A stretch of DNA of 64,000 nt, from NCBI RefSeq assembly GCF_011045195.1, contig NZ_CP049199.1:3472001-3536000 (forward strand), given 5' to 3'. Below are positions 45,038 to 53,680 of the stretch, piece by piece (position 1 is the first letter of the stretch; every line of letters starts with the position of its first letter). The notes beneath the pieces are model-generated. The model made no database searches, was not told where the DNA came from, and worked only from the letters and a program-made list of their open reading frames with translations. Position numbers and translations under genes: made by a program. Origin of the DNA: Caulobacter soli. Lineage in GTDB: Bacteria; Pseudomonadota; Alphaproteobacteria; Caulobacterales; Caulobacteraceae.

Positions 45038-45847
45038 ATGAGCAAGTTCAACATTCCCGGCACGGCCCTGATCACCGGCGCCTCCACCGGCATCGGCGCC
45101 ACCTATGCCGACCGCCTGGCCCGTCGCGGCCATGACCTGATCCTGGTGGCCCGCGACACCGGCCGCCTGGGCGCCCTGGCCGCCAAGCTGCGCGGCGAAA
45201 CCGGCGTCAAGGTCGACGTCATCACCGCCGACCTGACCAACAAGGCCGACCTGGCCAAGGTCGAGGCCCGCCTGGCCGACGACGCCTCGATCGACATCCT
45301 GATCAACAACGCCGGCGTCGCCCTGTCGGGCGCCTTCGTCGACCAGGACCTGGAGCGGATCGAGAGCATGATCCAGCTGAACATCGTCTCGGTGACCCGC
45401 CTGGCCCACGCCGCCGCCAAGGCCTTCGCCGCCCGCGACCGCGGCGCGATCGTCAACATCTCGTCGGTGGTGGGCCTGGCCCCCGAGCTGCAGATGGCCG
45501 TCTACGGCGCGACCAAGGCCTATGTGACCTACTTCACCCAGACCCTGCGCCTGCAGCTGAGCCCCAACATCCACCTCCAGGCCGTACTGCCGGGCGCCAC
45601 CCGCACCGAAATCTGGGACCGCTCGGGCAGCGGCGGCGCGGAGTCGCTGGACCCGAACATGCTGATGGAGGTCGACGACCTGGTGGACTCGGCCCTGGCC
45701 GGCTTCTTCCAGGGCGAGCTGGTCACCATCCCGTCCCTACCCGACGCCGGTGAATTCGCGGCCTATGACGCGGCCCGCGCCAAGCTGCTGCCGAACCTGT
45801 CGCGCAGCCGCTCGGCCGCTCGCTATAAGGTGGGCGAACCGGCCTAG
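45038..45847 (+). CDS. Short-chain dehydrogenase/reductase
   Basis: 269 residues with TGASTGIG, VARDTGR (NADP-type loop), NNAGVA, NISSV and YGATKAYV (YxxxK), then PGATRTEIWD. Belongs to the broad SDR family often fused to quinone or carbonyl detoxification. Divergent from HxlR, giving a second regulator-SDR pair within 4 kb. The substrate is unknown. RBS GGACGACAAG precedes the ATG. Confidence 0.92.
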   Translation: MSKFNIPGTALITGASTGIGATYADRLARRGHDLILVARDTGRLGALAAKLRGETGVKVDVITADLTNKADLAKVEARLADDASIDILINNAGVALSGAFVDQDLERIESMIQLNIVSVTRLAHAAAKAFAARDRGAIVNISSVVGLAPELQMAVYGATKAYVTYFTQTLRLQLSPNIHLQAVLPGATRTEIWDRSGSGGAESLDPNMLMEVDDLVDSALAGFFQGELVTIPSLPDAGEFAAYDAARAKLLPNLSRSRSAARYKVGEPA

Positions 45848-45912
45848 GCGATTGCTCCGCTGGCCGTCACGACATTGGCGCATCGCGACACTATCTATCG
45901 CGTGAAGACGAC

Positions 45913-45945
45913 AGCGACCGGGAACGAACGCCGTTCCCGGTCGCT
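45913..45945. terminator. Very strong 14-bp hairpin before the small acidic gene
   Basis: AGCGACCGGGAACG (45913-45926), loop AACGC, CGTTCCCGGTCGCT (45932-45945): perfect arms. No T-run follows. It could end the SDR transcript, or be a 5' leader hairpin of the gene at 45970. Confidence 0.55.
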
Positions 45946-45969
45946 TGTCCGCCAACCGAGGAGACCGAC

Positions 45970-46167
45970 ATGGCCGCCATTCCGAACCTGGACGAGTTCA
46001 TTCTGGAAGAGACCGCCGAAGGGATCTTCCTCACCGTCACCGGCGACGACGAACAGACCCTGAAGCTACGGGTCACGCTCGACGACCTGGAAGAGATCGT
46101 CGAGGTCATCGACGAGGTGTTCGGCCTGGAGGCGGATGACGAGGCGGAAGAGGAAAGCGCGGGGTAA
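45970..46167 (+). CDS. Small acidic protein
   Basis: 65 residues from the ATG at 45970, after AGGAGACC. MAAIPNLDEFILEETAEGIF has a beta-type pattern, followed by DLEEIVEVIDEVFGLEADD and an acidic tail. About a third of residues are Asp or Glu. No signal peptide. Probably a small alpha/beta acidic partner protein; no family recognised. Followed by a copy of repeat family A. Confidence 0.7.
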   Translation: MAAIPNLDEFILEETAEGIFLTVTGDDEQTLKLRVTLDDLEEIVEVIDEVFGLEADDEAEEESAG

Positions 46168-46170
46168 GTT

Positions 46171-46224
46171 CCTCTTCCCCCTCTGGGGGAAGACGACCGC
46201 GAAGCGGTCCGTAGGGGGCAAGTG
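46171..46224. repeat. Palindromic intergenic repeat family A, half copy
   Basis: CCTCTTCCCCC...GGGGGAAGA hairpin, then GACCGC/GCGGTC and GTAGGGGGCAAGTG. It is the inverted equivalent of 22908-22970, with about three differences over 54 bp. It occupies the gap between the small acidic gene and the fasciclin gene. Confidence 0.8.
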
Positions 46225-46246
46225 ATCACCCCCTACACGCTGCCCG

Positions 46247-46822
46247 CTACGGCATCAGCACCGTGTCCACCACGTGGATCACGCCGTTGGACTGCAGGAC
46301 GTCGGCGATGGTGATCATCGCCGAGCCGCCCTTGGCGTCGGTGACCTTCCAGCCCATGCCGGCCTTGCTGACCGTCAGCTTTTCGCCCTGGACCGTCGTC
46401 AGCACCGCCTTGCCGCCGTGGGCCATGGCGTTGGCCTTGAGGTCGGCGGCGGTCATCCGGCCGGCCACCACGTGATAGGTCAGGATCTTGGTCAGCGTGG
46501 CCTTGTTCTCGGGCTTGACCAGGGTGTCGACCGTGCCGGCGGGCAGCTTGTCGAAGGCGGCGTTGGTGGGGGCGAACACCGTGAACGGACCCGGGCCCGA
46601 CAGAGTGTCGACCAGGCCGGCGACCTTCACGGCGGCGACCAGGGTGGTGTGATCCTTCGAGTTCATCGCGTTCTGGACGATGGTCTTGGACGGATACATG
46701 GCCGCGCCGCCGACCATCACGGTCTTCTCATGCATCATGGGCTTGGCCCCCATTTGAGCGAAGCTCGGGGCGGCCGAAAGGGTCAGCGCGCCGGCGACGG
46801 CGAGCAGCATGAACGTCTTCAT
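46247..46822 (-). CDS. Secreted fasciclin (FAS1)-domain protein
   Basis: 191 residues, signal peptide cleaved near SFA-QMGAK. One FAS1 domain: [35 protein letters not shown] (H1 box), [10 protein letters not shown] (YH motif) and [18 protein letters not shown] (H2 box). FAS1 proteins mediate adhesion or bind small hydrophobic ligands in the envelope. Similar in length to the bacterial secreted MPB70-type proteins. Monocistronic. Confidence 0.92.
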   Translation of the reverse strand: MKTFMLLAVAGALTLSAAPSFAQMGAKPMMHEKTVMVGGAAMYPSKTIVQNAMNSKDHTTLVAAVKVAGLVDTLSGPGPFTVFAPTNAAFDKLPAGTVDTLVKPENKATLTKILTYHVVAGRMTAADLKANAMAHGGKAVLTTVQGEKLTVSKAGMGWKVTDAKGGSAMITIADVLQSNGVIHVVDTVLMP

Positions 46823-46917
46823 TGGGGATGGCTCCGGGTGTTTCCTCGCCCCTGATCGAGGCTGATGGAGCTACGGGCGAGCGTCGCGGATAGACGCAGA
46901 ATTTCGTCGCCACGTCA

Positions 46918-47046
46918 GGACGCCCCCTCCGTCGGGCTTCGCCCGCCACCTCCCCCGTTTCACGGAGGAGAGAGGCACCACATCCTCACCCGCAAAGCGG
47001 GGGAGGTGGCGCGCTGCGAATACGCAGCGTGACGGAGGGGGCGTCC
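46918..47046. repeat. Long nested palindromic element, family C
   Basis: Outer arms GGACGCCCCCTCCGTC (46918-46933) and GACGGAGGGGGCGTCC (47031-47046); inner arms GCCACCTCCCCCG (46945-46957) and CGGGGGAGGTGGC (46998-47010). This 129-bp element fills the gap between the fasciclin and M28 genes. It has no coding capacity, and looks like a non-autonomous repeat (MITE- or REP-like). Confidence 0.75.
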
Positions 47047-47058
47047 CAGCGCGAAAGC

Positions 47059-47985
47059 CTACCGCCCCGCCGCCTTGTCGATCCCGTCCAGGTCGTCGTC
47101 CAGCGCCCGGGTCGCGGAGACCACGGTCGTCACGGCATGCTGGAAGAACGCCTGCGGCACGGTGGCGAAGTCGTCGGTAGGCTGGTGGTATTCGGCGTGG
47201 TCCTCGACGCCGAAATAGACCCAGGGAACGCCCGCCACGGTGAACGGCCCCTGATCGGACTGCTGGGTCCAGTTGTTCTCCTTGCCGTCGGCGTCGGTGT
47301 CGTGGCCCAGCTTCAACTTGACCGGCGCGGTCCTGGCCACGCCTTCCAAGACCGGCTTGAGCCACGGCTGCGGACCCGCGCCGCTGACATAGAGCTCGCC
47401 CTTGGCGTTCTTGCTGATCATGTCGAAATTGACGTTCAGCCCGATCTTGGCCAGCGGCACGGGCGGATCGGCGACGAAGGCCTTGGCGCCCTTCAGCCCG
47501 CTCTCCTCGCCGTCGAACGCCACGATCAGCACGGTGTGGCGCGGCGGCCTGGCCTTGAACGCCTCGGCCACAGCCAGCAGGCCCGCCACGCCCGAGGCGT
47601 TGTCGTCGGCCCCGTTATAGACCTGTCCCTTGCGGACCCCCAGGTGGTCGTAGTGGGCCGAGACCACCAGAACCTTGTCGGAGCTGGACGTCCCCTCGAT
47701 CCGCGCCACCAGGTTCACGCCGGTGACCTCCCTGAAGGCGAGCTTGGGCTTGAAGGTGAAAGGCCGTTCGAACGCTTTGCCTTGCGGCTTCAACCCGATC
47801 TGACCGAAGCGCTTGAGGATATAGGCCCGCGCCTTGGCCCCGCCCGGCGTGCCGACGCCCCGGCCTTCCATGTCGTCCGCCGACAGGATGCGGATGTCGT
47901 ACAGGGCGTGGACGCCGGGCTTCGACGCGGCGTGGACGGGGGCCGCGAACACCAGCGCGAGGGCGGAAACCAGGAGAAGACGCAT
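47059..47985 (-). CDS. Secreted M28-family zinc peptidase
   Basis: 308 residues from the ATG at 47985 (GAGGT upstream), which opens a good signal peptide ending VHA-ASKPG; an in-frame ATG nine codons earlier is less likely. M28 zinc ligands are in place: SAHYDH (His), GADDN (Asp), DGEESG (Glu pair), NVNFDMI (Asp) and EYHQPTDD (His). Typical of bacterial aminopeptidases or glutaminyl-cyclase-like enzymes in the periplasm. Confidence 0.92.
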   Translation of the reverse strand: MRLLLVSALALVFAAPVHAASKPGVHALYDIRILSADDMEGRGVGTPGGAKARAYILKRFGQIGLKPQGKAFERPFTFKPKLAFREVTGVNLVARIEGTSSSDKVLVVSAHYDHLGVRKGQVYNGADDNASGVAGLLAVAEAFKARPPRHTVLIVAFDGEESGLKGAKAFVADPPVPLAKIGLNVNFDMISKNAKGELYVSGAGPQPWLKPVLEGVARTAPVKLKLGHDTDADGKENNWTQQSDQGPFTVAGVPWVYFGVEDHAEYHQPTDDFATVPQAFFQHAVTTVVSATRALDDDLDGIDKAAGR

Positions 47986-48175
47986 ACGGGACCTCGTTGA
48001 TCTGACCTTCATGGCGTGCGTCGCCCCGATTTCGCAATGACCTCGTGGTCAGTCCTCACACCCAGGCCCCAACGGCCCGGGAACGCAACGTTTCCGCTGC
48101 AACGGGCATTTTCCGTATGCCCGTTCTTAAGGTTTACGAGGCATACCCAGACGGTGAGATTCGGAGTCAACCGCC

Positions 48176-48412
48176 GTGCCCATGTCCTATCCTGACCTCG
48201 AAGCCCGCCTGCATGACGCCTTTCCCGACGCCGAGATCGTGCTGACGGACCTGGCCGGCGACGGCGATCACTACAAGGCGCGGATCGTCTCGCCGGCCTT
48301 CCGCGGCCTGAATCGGGTCAAGCAGCACCAGATGGTCAACCGGGCGCTGGCCGACGTGCTGGGCGGGACCTTGCACGCCCTGGCGCTCGAAACCGCCGCC
48401 CCCACGGAGTAA
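48176..48412 (+). CDS. bolA: BolA-family protein
   Basis: 78 residues from the GTG at 48176, nine bases after GGAG (alternative ATG at 48182). DLEARLHDAFPDAEIVLTDL, DHYKARIVSPAFRGLNRVKQHQMVNRAL (split) and LHALALET match the class II KH-like fold with the conserved His of BolA proteins. BolA works with monothiol glutaredoxins in [2Fe-2S] handling; grxD is two genes downstream. First gene of a four-gene unit. Confidence 0.93.
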   Translation: MPMSYPDLEARLHDAFPDAEIVLTDLAGDGDHYKARIVSPAFRGLNRVKQHQMVNRALADVLGGTLHALALETAAPTE

Positions 48413-48416
48413 GGCC

Positions 48417-49313
48417 ATGCGCTATCGCCCCTTCGGAAGCGCGGGCGTGGCGGTCTCGGCGATTTCGCTGAGGCTCGAGGACCAGCCTCGCCTGCGGAGC
48501 TCGGACTGGCGCAAGCTGATCTTCGCGGCGCTGGAAAGCGGCATCAACAGCTTCGAGTTCGACGGCGTGTCACCAGCCCTGATCGAGGGCGCGACGGAGG
48601 CGTTCTCGACCGTCGAGCGGCGGCTGCTGTTCATCGGCTGGCGGCTGCGCGGCTCCAGCGACCGCGCGCTGCGAGCCCAGGCCGTCCACGACATGATCGA
48701 CCAGGCCCTGGACCGCACGGGCCTGGGTCATCTGGACCTCGCCACGCTGGACGATCCGGATAAGAACGCCTTTCCCGCCGAGACCCTGGAACAGCTGAAG
48801 GCCCTATGCGGCGCGCGACTGATCCGGCTGCTGGGCGTGGCCGGAGCGGGCGACAACTTCGACGCCTATGTCGCCTCCGGCCAGTTCGAGGCCATGGCCA
48901 CCCCGTTCAACCTGGCCTCGGGCTGGATCGAGCGCAATCGCGTGCGCGCCGCCATGAGCCGCGAGATGGCCGTCATGGCCCAGGACTACTGGCCGGACGT
49001 GCTGCGGGACGACGGCAAGCACGCCTTCCTGCCCAAGCCGTCGCTGTGGCGTCGCAAGACCGATCCGCTGGCCGATGTCGGCGGTTACGACTTCCTGCGC
49101 AACACCCCGGGCTGGACCGCCCAGCAGATCTGCCTGGCCTACGCCCTGACCGAACCGTCCCTGGCCACCGTCCAGGTCACGGCCAGCACGCCCGCCGAGA
49201 TCGAGGCCCTGGCGGCGATCGTCGAGCGCGATCTGCCCACCGGTTGCGCCGCCCAGATCGAGATGGCGCGGTTCTCGGCCCAGGAGGCGGCGAAGGCAAA
49301 GCGTCGCGCCTGA
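48417..49313 (+). CDS. Degenerate aldo/keto reductase-like protein
   Basis: 298 residues, four bases after bolA. The opening MRYRPFGSAGVAVSAISL and the FEFDG, GLGHLDLATLDDP, and SGWIERNRVRA regions follow an aldo/keto reductase TIM barrel. The catalytic tetrad is largely lost: Asp of FEFDG remains. The Tyr site reads VSPALI, the Lys site reads FIGWRL, and the usual His in DLYxxHWP is Asp (DLATLDDP). Probably not a reductase; perhaps a structural or regulatory partner of BolA/GrxD. Confidence 0.8.
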   Translation: MRYRPFGSAGVAVSAISLRLEDQPRLRSSDWRKLIFAALESGINSFEFDGVSPALIEGATEAFSTVERRLLFIGWRLRGSSDRALRAQAVHDMIDQALDRTGLGHLDLATLDDPDKNAFPAETLEQLKALCGARLIRLLGVAGAGDNFDAYVASGQFEAMATPFNLASGWIERNRVRAAMSREMAVMAQDYWPDVLRDDGKHAFLPKPSLWRRKTDPLADVGGYDFLRNTPGWTAQQICLAYALTEPSLATVQVTASTPAEIEALAAIVERDLPTGCAAQIEMARFSAQEAAKAKRRA

Positions 49314-49380
49314 GCCCCCCAAGGCTTGACCCGGAGGGGCGCGGCGCCTAGCTGAGAGCCTACGCCCAAGGATTTCTTCC

Positions 49381-49722
49381 ATGACCGACGTCGCCTCCAC
49401 CCCCGCCCTCGACTTCATCGCCAAGACCGTGGCCGAAAATCCCGTGGTCCTGTTCATGAAGGGCGTGCCGGATCAGCCCCGCTGCGGCTTCTCGTCGATC
49501 ACCGTCCAGATCCTCGACCACCTGGGCGTGGCCTTCGTCGGCGTCGACGTGCTGCAGGACGACGAGCTGCGCCAGGGCGTGAAGACCTTCACCGACTGGC
49601 CGACCATTCCCCAGCTGTACGTCAAGGGCGAGTTCGTCGGCGGCAGCGACATCGTCCGCGAGATGTTCCAGTCGGGCGAGCTGAAGACCATGCTGGCCGA
49701 GCAAGGCCTCATCGAAGCTTGA
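49381..49722 (+). CDS. grxD: Monothiol glutaredoxin Grx4 family
   Basis: 113 residues. VLFMKGVPDQPRCGFSSITV contains the CGFS active site, followed by WPTIPQLYVKGEFVGGSDIV, the glutathione contact loop. Grx4 proteins hold a bridging [2Fe-2S] with glutathione and pair with BolA, encoded upstream. Cytoplasmic, normal length. The next gene's TTG start overlaps its stop (TTGA). Confidence 0.95.
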   Translation: MTDVASTPALDFIAKTVAENPVVLFMKGVPDQPRCGFSSITVQILDHLGVAFVGVDVLQDDELRQGVKTFTDWPTIPQLYVKGEFVGGSDIVREMFQSGELKTMLAEQGLIEA

Positions 49723-50138
49723 GCCGGGTCTTCGTCCCACCCGGCGACGCCTATTCCCTGACCTTCGAACCGAAGGCGTCGGAGATCGACGCCAACGGCC
49801 ACGTCAACAACGTGGTCTATCTGGCCTGGGCCCAGGACCTGGCCATCGCCCATTGGGACGCCTGGGCCACGCCCGAGGAGCGGGCGCCCTGGAGCTGGGT
49901 CGCCCGCCGCCACGAGATCGACTACCGCCGCGAACTGCTGCCGCATGAGATCGCCACGGGCTACACCTGGGTAGGCGAACTGAAGGGCCCGCGCTTCGAG
50001 CGCTATATCCGCATCGACGGCCCCGACGGCGAGATGTGCGCCCAGTGCCGCACCGACTGGGTGCTGATCGACATCGCCGCCAAGCGCCCGGCCCGCGTGC
50101 TGCCCTGGATGGTCGAGCGGTTCACGCCCAAGGGGTGA
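49719..50138 (+). CDS. Hotdog-fold acyl-CoA thioesterase
   Basis: 139 residues from a TTG at 49719 that overlaps the grxD stop. EIDANGHVNNVVYLAWAQDL is the 4-hydroxybenzoyl-CoA-thioesterase-type active-site helix with a catalytic Asp/Asn. HEIDYRRELLPHEIATGY is a core strand. Forms dimers or tetramers and hydrolyses acyl-CoA; the specific acyl group is unknown. Last gene of the bolA unit. Confidence 0.88.
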   Translation: MSRVFVPPGDAYSLTFEPKASEIDANGHVNNVVYLAWAQDLAIAHWDAWATPEERAPWSWVARRHEIDYRRELLPHEIATGYTWVGELKGPRFERYIRIDGPDGEMCAQCRTDWVLIDIAAKRPARVLPWMVERFTPKG

Positions 50139-50139
50139 A

Positions 50140-50514
50140 CTATCGCGGCCTGTTCACGGGATTGAGCACCGCCAAACGCCCCTGCCCCGACACGCCCAGC
50201 TCCTGATAGCTGAAACGCAGCGTCGTCGTCGTCGGCGCCCGTCGACACAGGTCCAGCCGCTTGCGCGCGAAAGCGACCGCCGGCTGAGGCCCCGACCGAT
50301 CGACATAGAAGGTGAAGTCGTCCCGCTTCGTGCAGCCGGTGGAGGCCACCCTCAGGGTCAGCCCCGAGGCGTCGGCCTCGACGGCGCTCAAGGCCTCCAG
50401 CTCGGTCGCGTCTTGCCCAGGCCGCGCCACCAGCGTCACGCCTCCACGCCCCGCGCAGCCGCCCAGGGCCAGGAACAGCCCGGCGGCCAGCAGTCGGCGT
50501 CGGTCGAAGGTCAT
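50140..50514 (-). CDS. Small lipoprotein, uncharacterised
   Basis: 124 residues from the ATG at 50514. DRRRLLAAGLFLALGGCAG ends in the lipobox LGGC, so it is a lipoprotein. The mature domain has two further Cys (TGCTKRDDF and DLCRR) that may pair, and ends SVGQ-like RLAVLNPVNRPR. No family recognised. Its stop is one base past the convergent thioesterase stop. Confidence 0.75.
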   Translation of the reverse strand: MTFDRRRLLAAGLFLALGGCAGRGGVTLVARPGQDATELEALSAVEADASGLTLRVASTGCTKRDDFTFYVDRSGPQPAVAFARKRLDLCRRAPTTTTLRFSYQELGVSGQGRLAVLNPVNRPR

Positions 50515-50590
50515 GAGCGCCTTGGCAAGAAAGGGAAACTGAGCCCTAGTTTGCCCACGGCTCAGCCGCGCGCAACCGACGAGACTCCGA

Positions 50591-51748
50591 GTGCTCCGCA
50601 AATTCGTTCTGACGTCCGCCTCCGCGCTTCTCGGCGCGCTCGTGACGCTGACCGCCTCTCCCGCCCTCGCCGCCGACTACAAGGCGCTCGACGCCGAGAC
50701 CGCCCGGCTGATGGCGGCGGGCAAGATCCCCGGCCTGGCCTATGCGGTGATCGAGCACGGCAAGGTGGTCCACGTCAGCGCCCAGGGCTGGCGCAACCTC
50801 GACAGGAAGCTGCCCCTGACGACCGACACGGTCATGTACGCCGCCTCGATCAGCAAGGCGGCCTTCGCCCAGTACGTGCTTATGCTGGTCGACGACGGCA
50901 AGCTGGACCTGGACACGCCGATCAAGGCCTACCTGCCCAAGCCCCTGCCCGACTATCCGCGCTACGCCGACCTGGCCGGCGATCCCCGCTGGGAGACGAT
51001 CACGGCGCGCCGTCTGCTGACCCATACCTCGGGCCTGGCCGACCAGCGGTTCTACGACCCGGATAACAAGCTGCGTTTCAATCTCGAGCCCGGGACCCGC
51101 TACGCCTATTCCGGCGAGGGCATCAACCTGCTGCAGTTCGTGATCGAGCAGGGCCTGGACCTGAAGGTCGGCGACGAGATGCAGCGGCGGATCTTCGCGC
51201 CGCTGGGGATGACGCGCAGCAGCATGATCTGGCGCGACGACTTCACCGGCAATCTGGCGGACGGCTATAAGGCCGACGGGTCGTTCGAGGGACATGACGC
51301 GCGCGGCAGCGTTAAGGCGGCCGGCTCGCTGGACACCTCGATCCACGACCTGGCCCAGTTGGCCGCCGCCATGGTCTCGGGCCAGGGCCTGTCAGCCAAG
51401 GCGCGGGCCGAGCGAACGAAGGCCAGCTTCCCGATCGTCAGCAAGACCCAGTTCCCGCCGTTCCTGATCGTCGACAATCCCGACAACGCCAGGATCGGAC
51501 TTGCGGCGGGCCTGGGCGTGGTGGTGTTCGATGGCCCGCAGGGCCACGCCTTCTACAAGGGCGGCCATAACGACATCACCGACAATCAGCTGATCTGCGT
51601 CGAGCGCGGCCAGCGGTGCATCGTCCTGCTGAGCAACAGCGGCGTCGGCGCGCGGATCTTCCCGCCGCTGGTCAAGGCGGCGCTGGGCGATATCGGGATG
51701 CCGTGGACGTGGGAGTACAACCCCGTCCCGCCGGTCAAGGCGCCTTAG
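50591..51748 (+). CDS. Secreted serine hydrolase of the beta-lactamase/class C family
   Basis: 385 residues from a GTG at 50591, signal peptide cleaved near ALA-ADYKA. The SxxK motif is ASISKAAFAQ, and the tyrosine motif is YSGEG in place of YxN. A C-terminal FYKGGHNDI fits the HxG/KTG strand in form. Family members include esterases, D-aminopeptidases and true class C beta-lactamases; esterase or peptidase activity is more likely given this motif set. Periplasmic. Confidence 0.87.
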   Translation: MLRKFVLTSASALLGALVTLTASPALAADYKALDAETARLMAAGKIPGLAYAVIEHGKVVHVSAQGWRNLDRKLPLTTDTVMYAASISKAAFAQYVLMLVDDGKLDLDTPIKAYLPKPLPDYPRYADLAGDPRWETITARRLLTHTSGLADQRFYDPDNKLRFNLEPGTRYAYSGEGINLLQFVIEQGLDLKVGDEMQRRIFAPLGMTRSSMIWRDDFTGNLADGYKADGSFEGHDARGSVKAAGSLDTSIHDLAQLAAAMVSGQGLSAKARAERTKASFPIVSKTQFPPFLIVDNPDNARIGLAAGLGVVVFDGPQGHAFYKGGHNDITDNQLICVERGQRCIVLLSNSGVGARIFPPLVKAALGDIGMPWTWEYNPVPPVKAP

Positions 51749-52089
51749 GCCGCCTTGGCGTCCAGGGTGTCGCGCAAACGGGCGGCGACGTCGCCCAGGG
51801 TGATGCGCGACAGGGCGCCGTCGACGTCGGGCTGGCCTTCGGCCGCCAGGGACGAGGCCAGGCCGGCGGTGAAGTCGGTGATGGCGGTGATGTGCTGGGC
51901 CAGCATGTCGACCATGTGCAGCTCCTGCATCACCTTCAGGCGCGCCTCCATCGGCACTTCCTCGAGGATCTGGCCCAGGGCGCTGTCCAGGTGACCGCAC
52001 GACACCGCGGCGATCGACATCTCGGACGACAGAGCCTCCAGCAGGCCGACGATGCTGGTGGTCTTCTGAATTTCGAGCGTCGTGGTCAT
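51745..52089 (-). CDS. Small helical protein with CheZ-like DxxxQ motif
   Basis: 114 residues from the ATG at 52089 (GGGGGAAAAG upstream). The protein is nearly all helical. ARLKVMQELHMVDMLAQHIT (separated) contains D61-M-L-A-Q65 on an amphipathic helix, the spacing of the CheZ catalytic DxxxQ. The resemblance is a motif only. Other explanations are a PhoU-like or phosphotransfer bundle. No His-box motif was found. The stop overlaps the serine hydrolase stop by four bases. Confidence 0.65.
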   Translation of the reverse strand: MTTTLEIQKTTSIVGLLEALSSEMSIAAVSCGHLDSALGQILEEVPMEARLKVMQELHMVDMLAQHITAITDFTAGLASSLAAEGQPDVDGALSRITLGDVAARLRDTLDAKAA

Positions 52090-52189
52090 GGCTTTTCCCC
52101 CAAGCGTTTCCACTGGATAGCGCCTGGCGCCTTGTCGCATGGTTAAGGCCGGTGGAAACCGAGGCCGGAGTGACAGATTGTCGCGGCGG

Positions 52190-53122
52190 TCAGCTCCAGG
52201 GCCCAGGCTGACGGCTGGGACCCGCCGTTGGCACGGCCGTGCCGACCCGCGCCCGCGTGGCCTGGCTGACGCCCAGCCGCAGCAGGGCCTCGACCCGGTT
52301 GTGGGTGGCCGGGTGGGTCGAGAACAGGCTGTCCGCGCCCTTCCCCGACAGCGGGTTGATGATGAACAGGTGCGCCGTGGCGGGATTGCGCTCGGCTTCG
52401 TGGTTCACCGCCCCGCCGCGGGCATAGGCCTCGGTTTTCTCGAGCGCCCGAGCCAGCGCTCGCCCGTCGCCGGCGATCTCGGCCCCGACGCGATCGGCCT
52501 CGTATTCGCGCGAACGGCTGATCGCCATCTGCACCAGCATGGCGGCGATCGGCGCCAGGATGGCCAGGACGATGGTTCCGATCAGGCCGCCCGGCCGCTC
52601 GTCGTCGTCGCGCGAGCCGCCGAAGAAGAACGCGAAATTGGCCAGGGCCGAGATGGCGCCGGCGATGGTCGCCGTCACCGTCATGGTCAGGGTGTCGCGG
52701 TTCTTCACGTGGGCCAGCTCGTGGGCCATGACGCCGCGGATTTCGTCACGGTCAAGCAGGCCCAGAAGGCCCGTGCTGGCGGCGACGGCCGCGTGGGCCG
52801 GGTCGCGGCCGGTGGCGAAGGCGTTGGGCTGGTCGCTGTCGATCACCGTGATGCGCGGACGCGGCAGGCCGGCGCGGCGGGCCAGGTCCTCGATGTCGGC
52901 GACATAGGCGCGGACCAGCGGTTCGGGGTGGCTGGCGTCGACCTCGACCGCGCCATAGGTCCGCAGCACGATCTTGTCGGCGTTCCAGTACGAGAACAGG
53001 TTCAGGCCCACGGCGAACACCAGGGCGATCAGCATGCCGGTCGGGCCGCCGATCAGGTAGCCGGCCCCGACGAACAGCGCCGTCAGGCCGGCCAGGAGGG
53101 CGAAGGTCTTGAAGTGGTTCAT
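52190..53122 (-). CDS. htpX: Membrane zinc metalloprotease HtpX
   Basis: 310 residues. Two N-terminal membrane helices, then the zinc motif [12 protein letters not shown] (H134, E135, H138), two more helices flanked by SRDDDERP, and the third ligand Glu in [14 protein letters not shown]48B family; it degrades misfolded inner-membrane proteins together with FtsH. Follows a zinc-ribbon gene by nine bases, so they are probably co-transcribed. Confidence 0.94.
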   Translation of the reverse strand: MNHFKTFALLAGLTALFVGAGYLIGGPTGMLIALVFAVGLNLFSYWNADKIVLRTYGAVEVDASHPEPLVRAYVADIEDLARRAGLPRPRITVIDSDQPNAFATGRDPAHAAVAASTGLLGLLDRDEIRGVMAHELAHVKNRDTLTMTVTATIAGAISALANFAFFFGGSRDDDERPGGLIGTIVLAILAPIAAMLVQMAISRSREYEADRVGAEIAGDGRALARALEKTEAYARGGAVNHEAERNPATAHLFIINPLSGKGADSLFSTHPATHNRVEALLRLGVSQATRARVGTAVPTAGPSRQPGPWS

Positions 53123-53131
53123 GGCTCTTGA

Positions 53132-53431
53132 TCAGTCGAAGATGTCGAACAGGTCGAAACGCTTCTTCTTGCCGTAGTGGCCCTGGCCGTGGTGACGGCG
53201 ATCATCGTCGTGACGATAGTCATGGCGATCGGAACGCTCGCGCGGCCGCTCGTAGTCGGGGAGACGCGGCGTCGCCGCCTGGGGTTCGCCCCGCTCCATG
53301 GCCATCAGCTTTTCCAGCTCGCCGCGGTCCAGCCACACGCCCCGGCATTGGGGACACATATCAAATTCGACGCTGGCGCGCTGGACGGCCTGCATGGAGG
53401 CGTCGCAGTTGGGGCACATCAGAAGCGGCAT
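53132..53431 (-). CDS. TFIIB-type zinc-ribbon protein
   Basis: 99 residues from the ATG at 53431. CPNCDASMQAV and MCPQCRGVWLDRGELEKLM form the zf-TFIIB ribbon with CPxC and CPxCxGxWLD. The C-terminal half is rich in His, Asp and Arg (RHDYRHDDDRRHHGQGH), possibly metal-binding. Domain of unknown role, often next to membrane proteases. Upstream of htpX. Confidence 0.88.
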   Translation of the reverse strand: MPLLMCPNCDASMQAVQRASVEFDMCPQCRGVWLDRGELEKLMAMERGEPQAATPRLPDYERPRERSDRHDYRHDDDRRHHGQGHYGKKKRFDLFDIFD

Positions 53432-53632
53432 TACGGGACCCTGTCCTGTTGATGGACGGGTGCTCCCGAAGCTGGATCCGGCGGTGGAGGGAGGGGGACA
53501 ACCGGACCCAGACATCGAGAACACCCGATGCGGTCCGACATCACGAGTGCTTGCATCACTCGCCAGAGGGGCCCGGCCCGCTCTTGAAATCTAGGCGTCC
53601 TCGAAACCGGTTCAAGGGCCCAAAACGAAAAA

Positions 53633-53654
53633 GGCCCCGGATTTCTCCGGGGCC
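53633..53654 (-). terminator. Intrinsic terminator of rpsD
   Basis: GGCCCCGGA (53633-53641), TTTC, TCCGGGGCC (53646-53654). On the minus strand it is followed by TTTTTCGTTTTGG, a good T-run. It lies 27 bp past the rpsD stop. Confidence 0.9.
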
Positions 53655-53680
53655 GTTCCGATCGTCTTCGAGGTCGACGC

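Noticed and set aside
53583..53589. Heat-shock sigma32 -35 (CTTGAAA) near the zinc-ribbon/htpX genes
   Set aside because: It points away from htpX and has no matching -10 at the right spacing.
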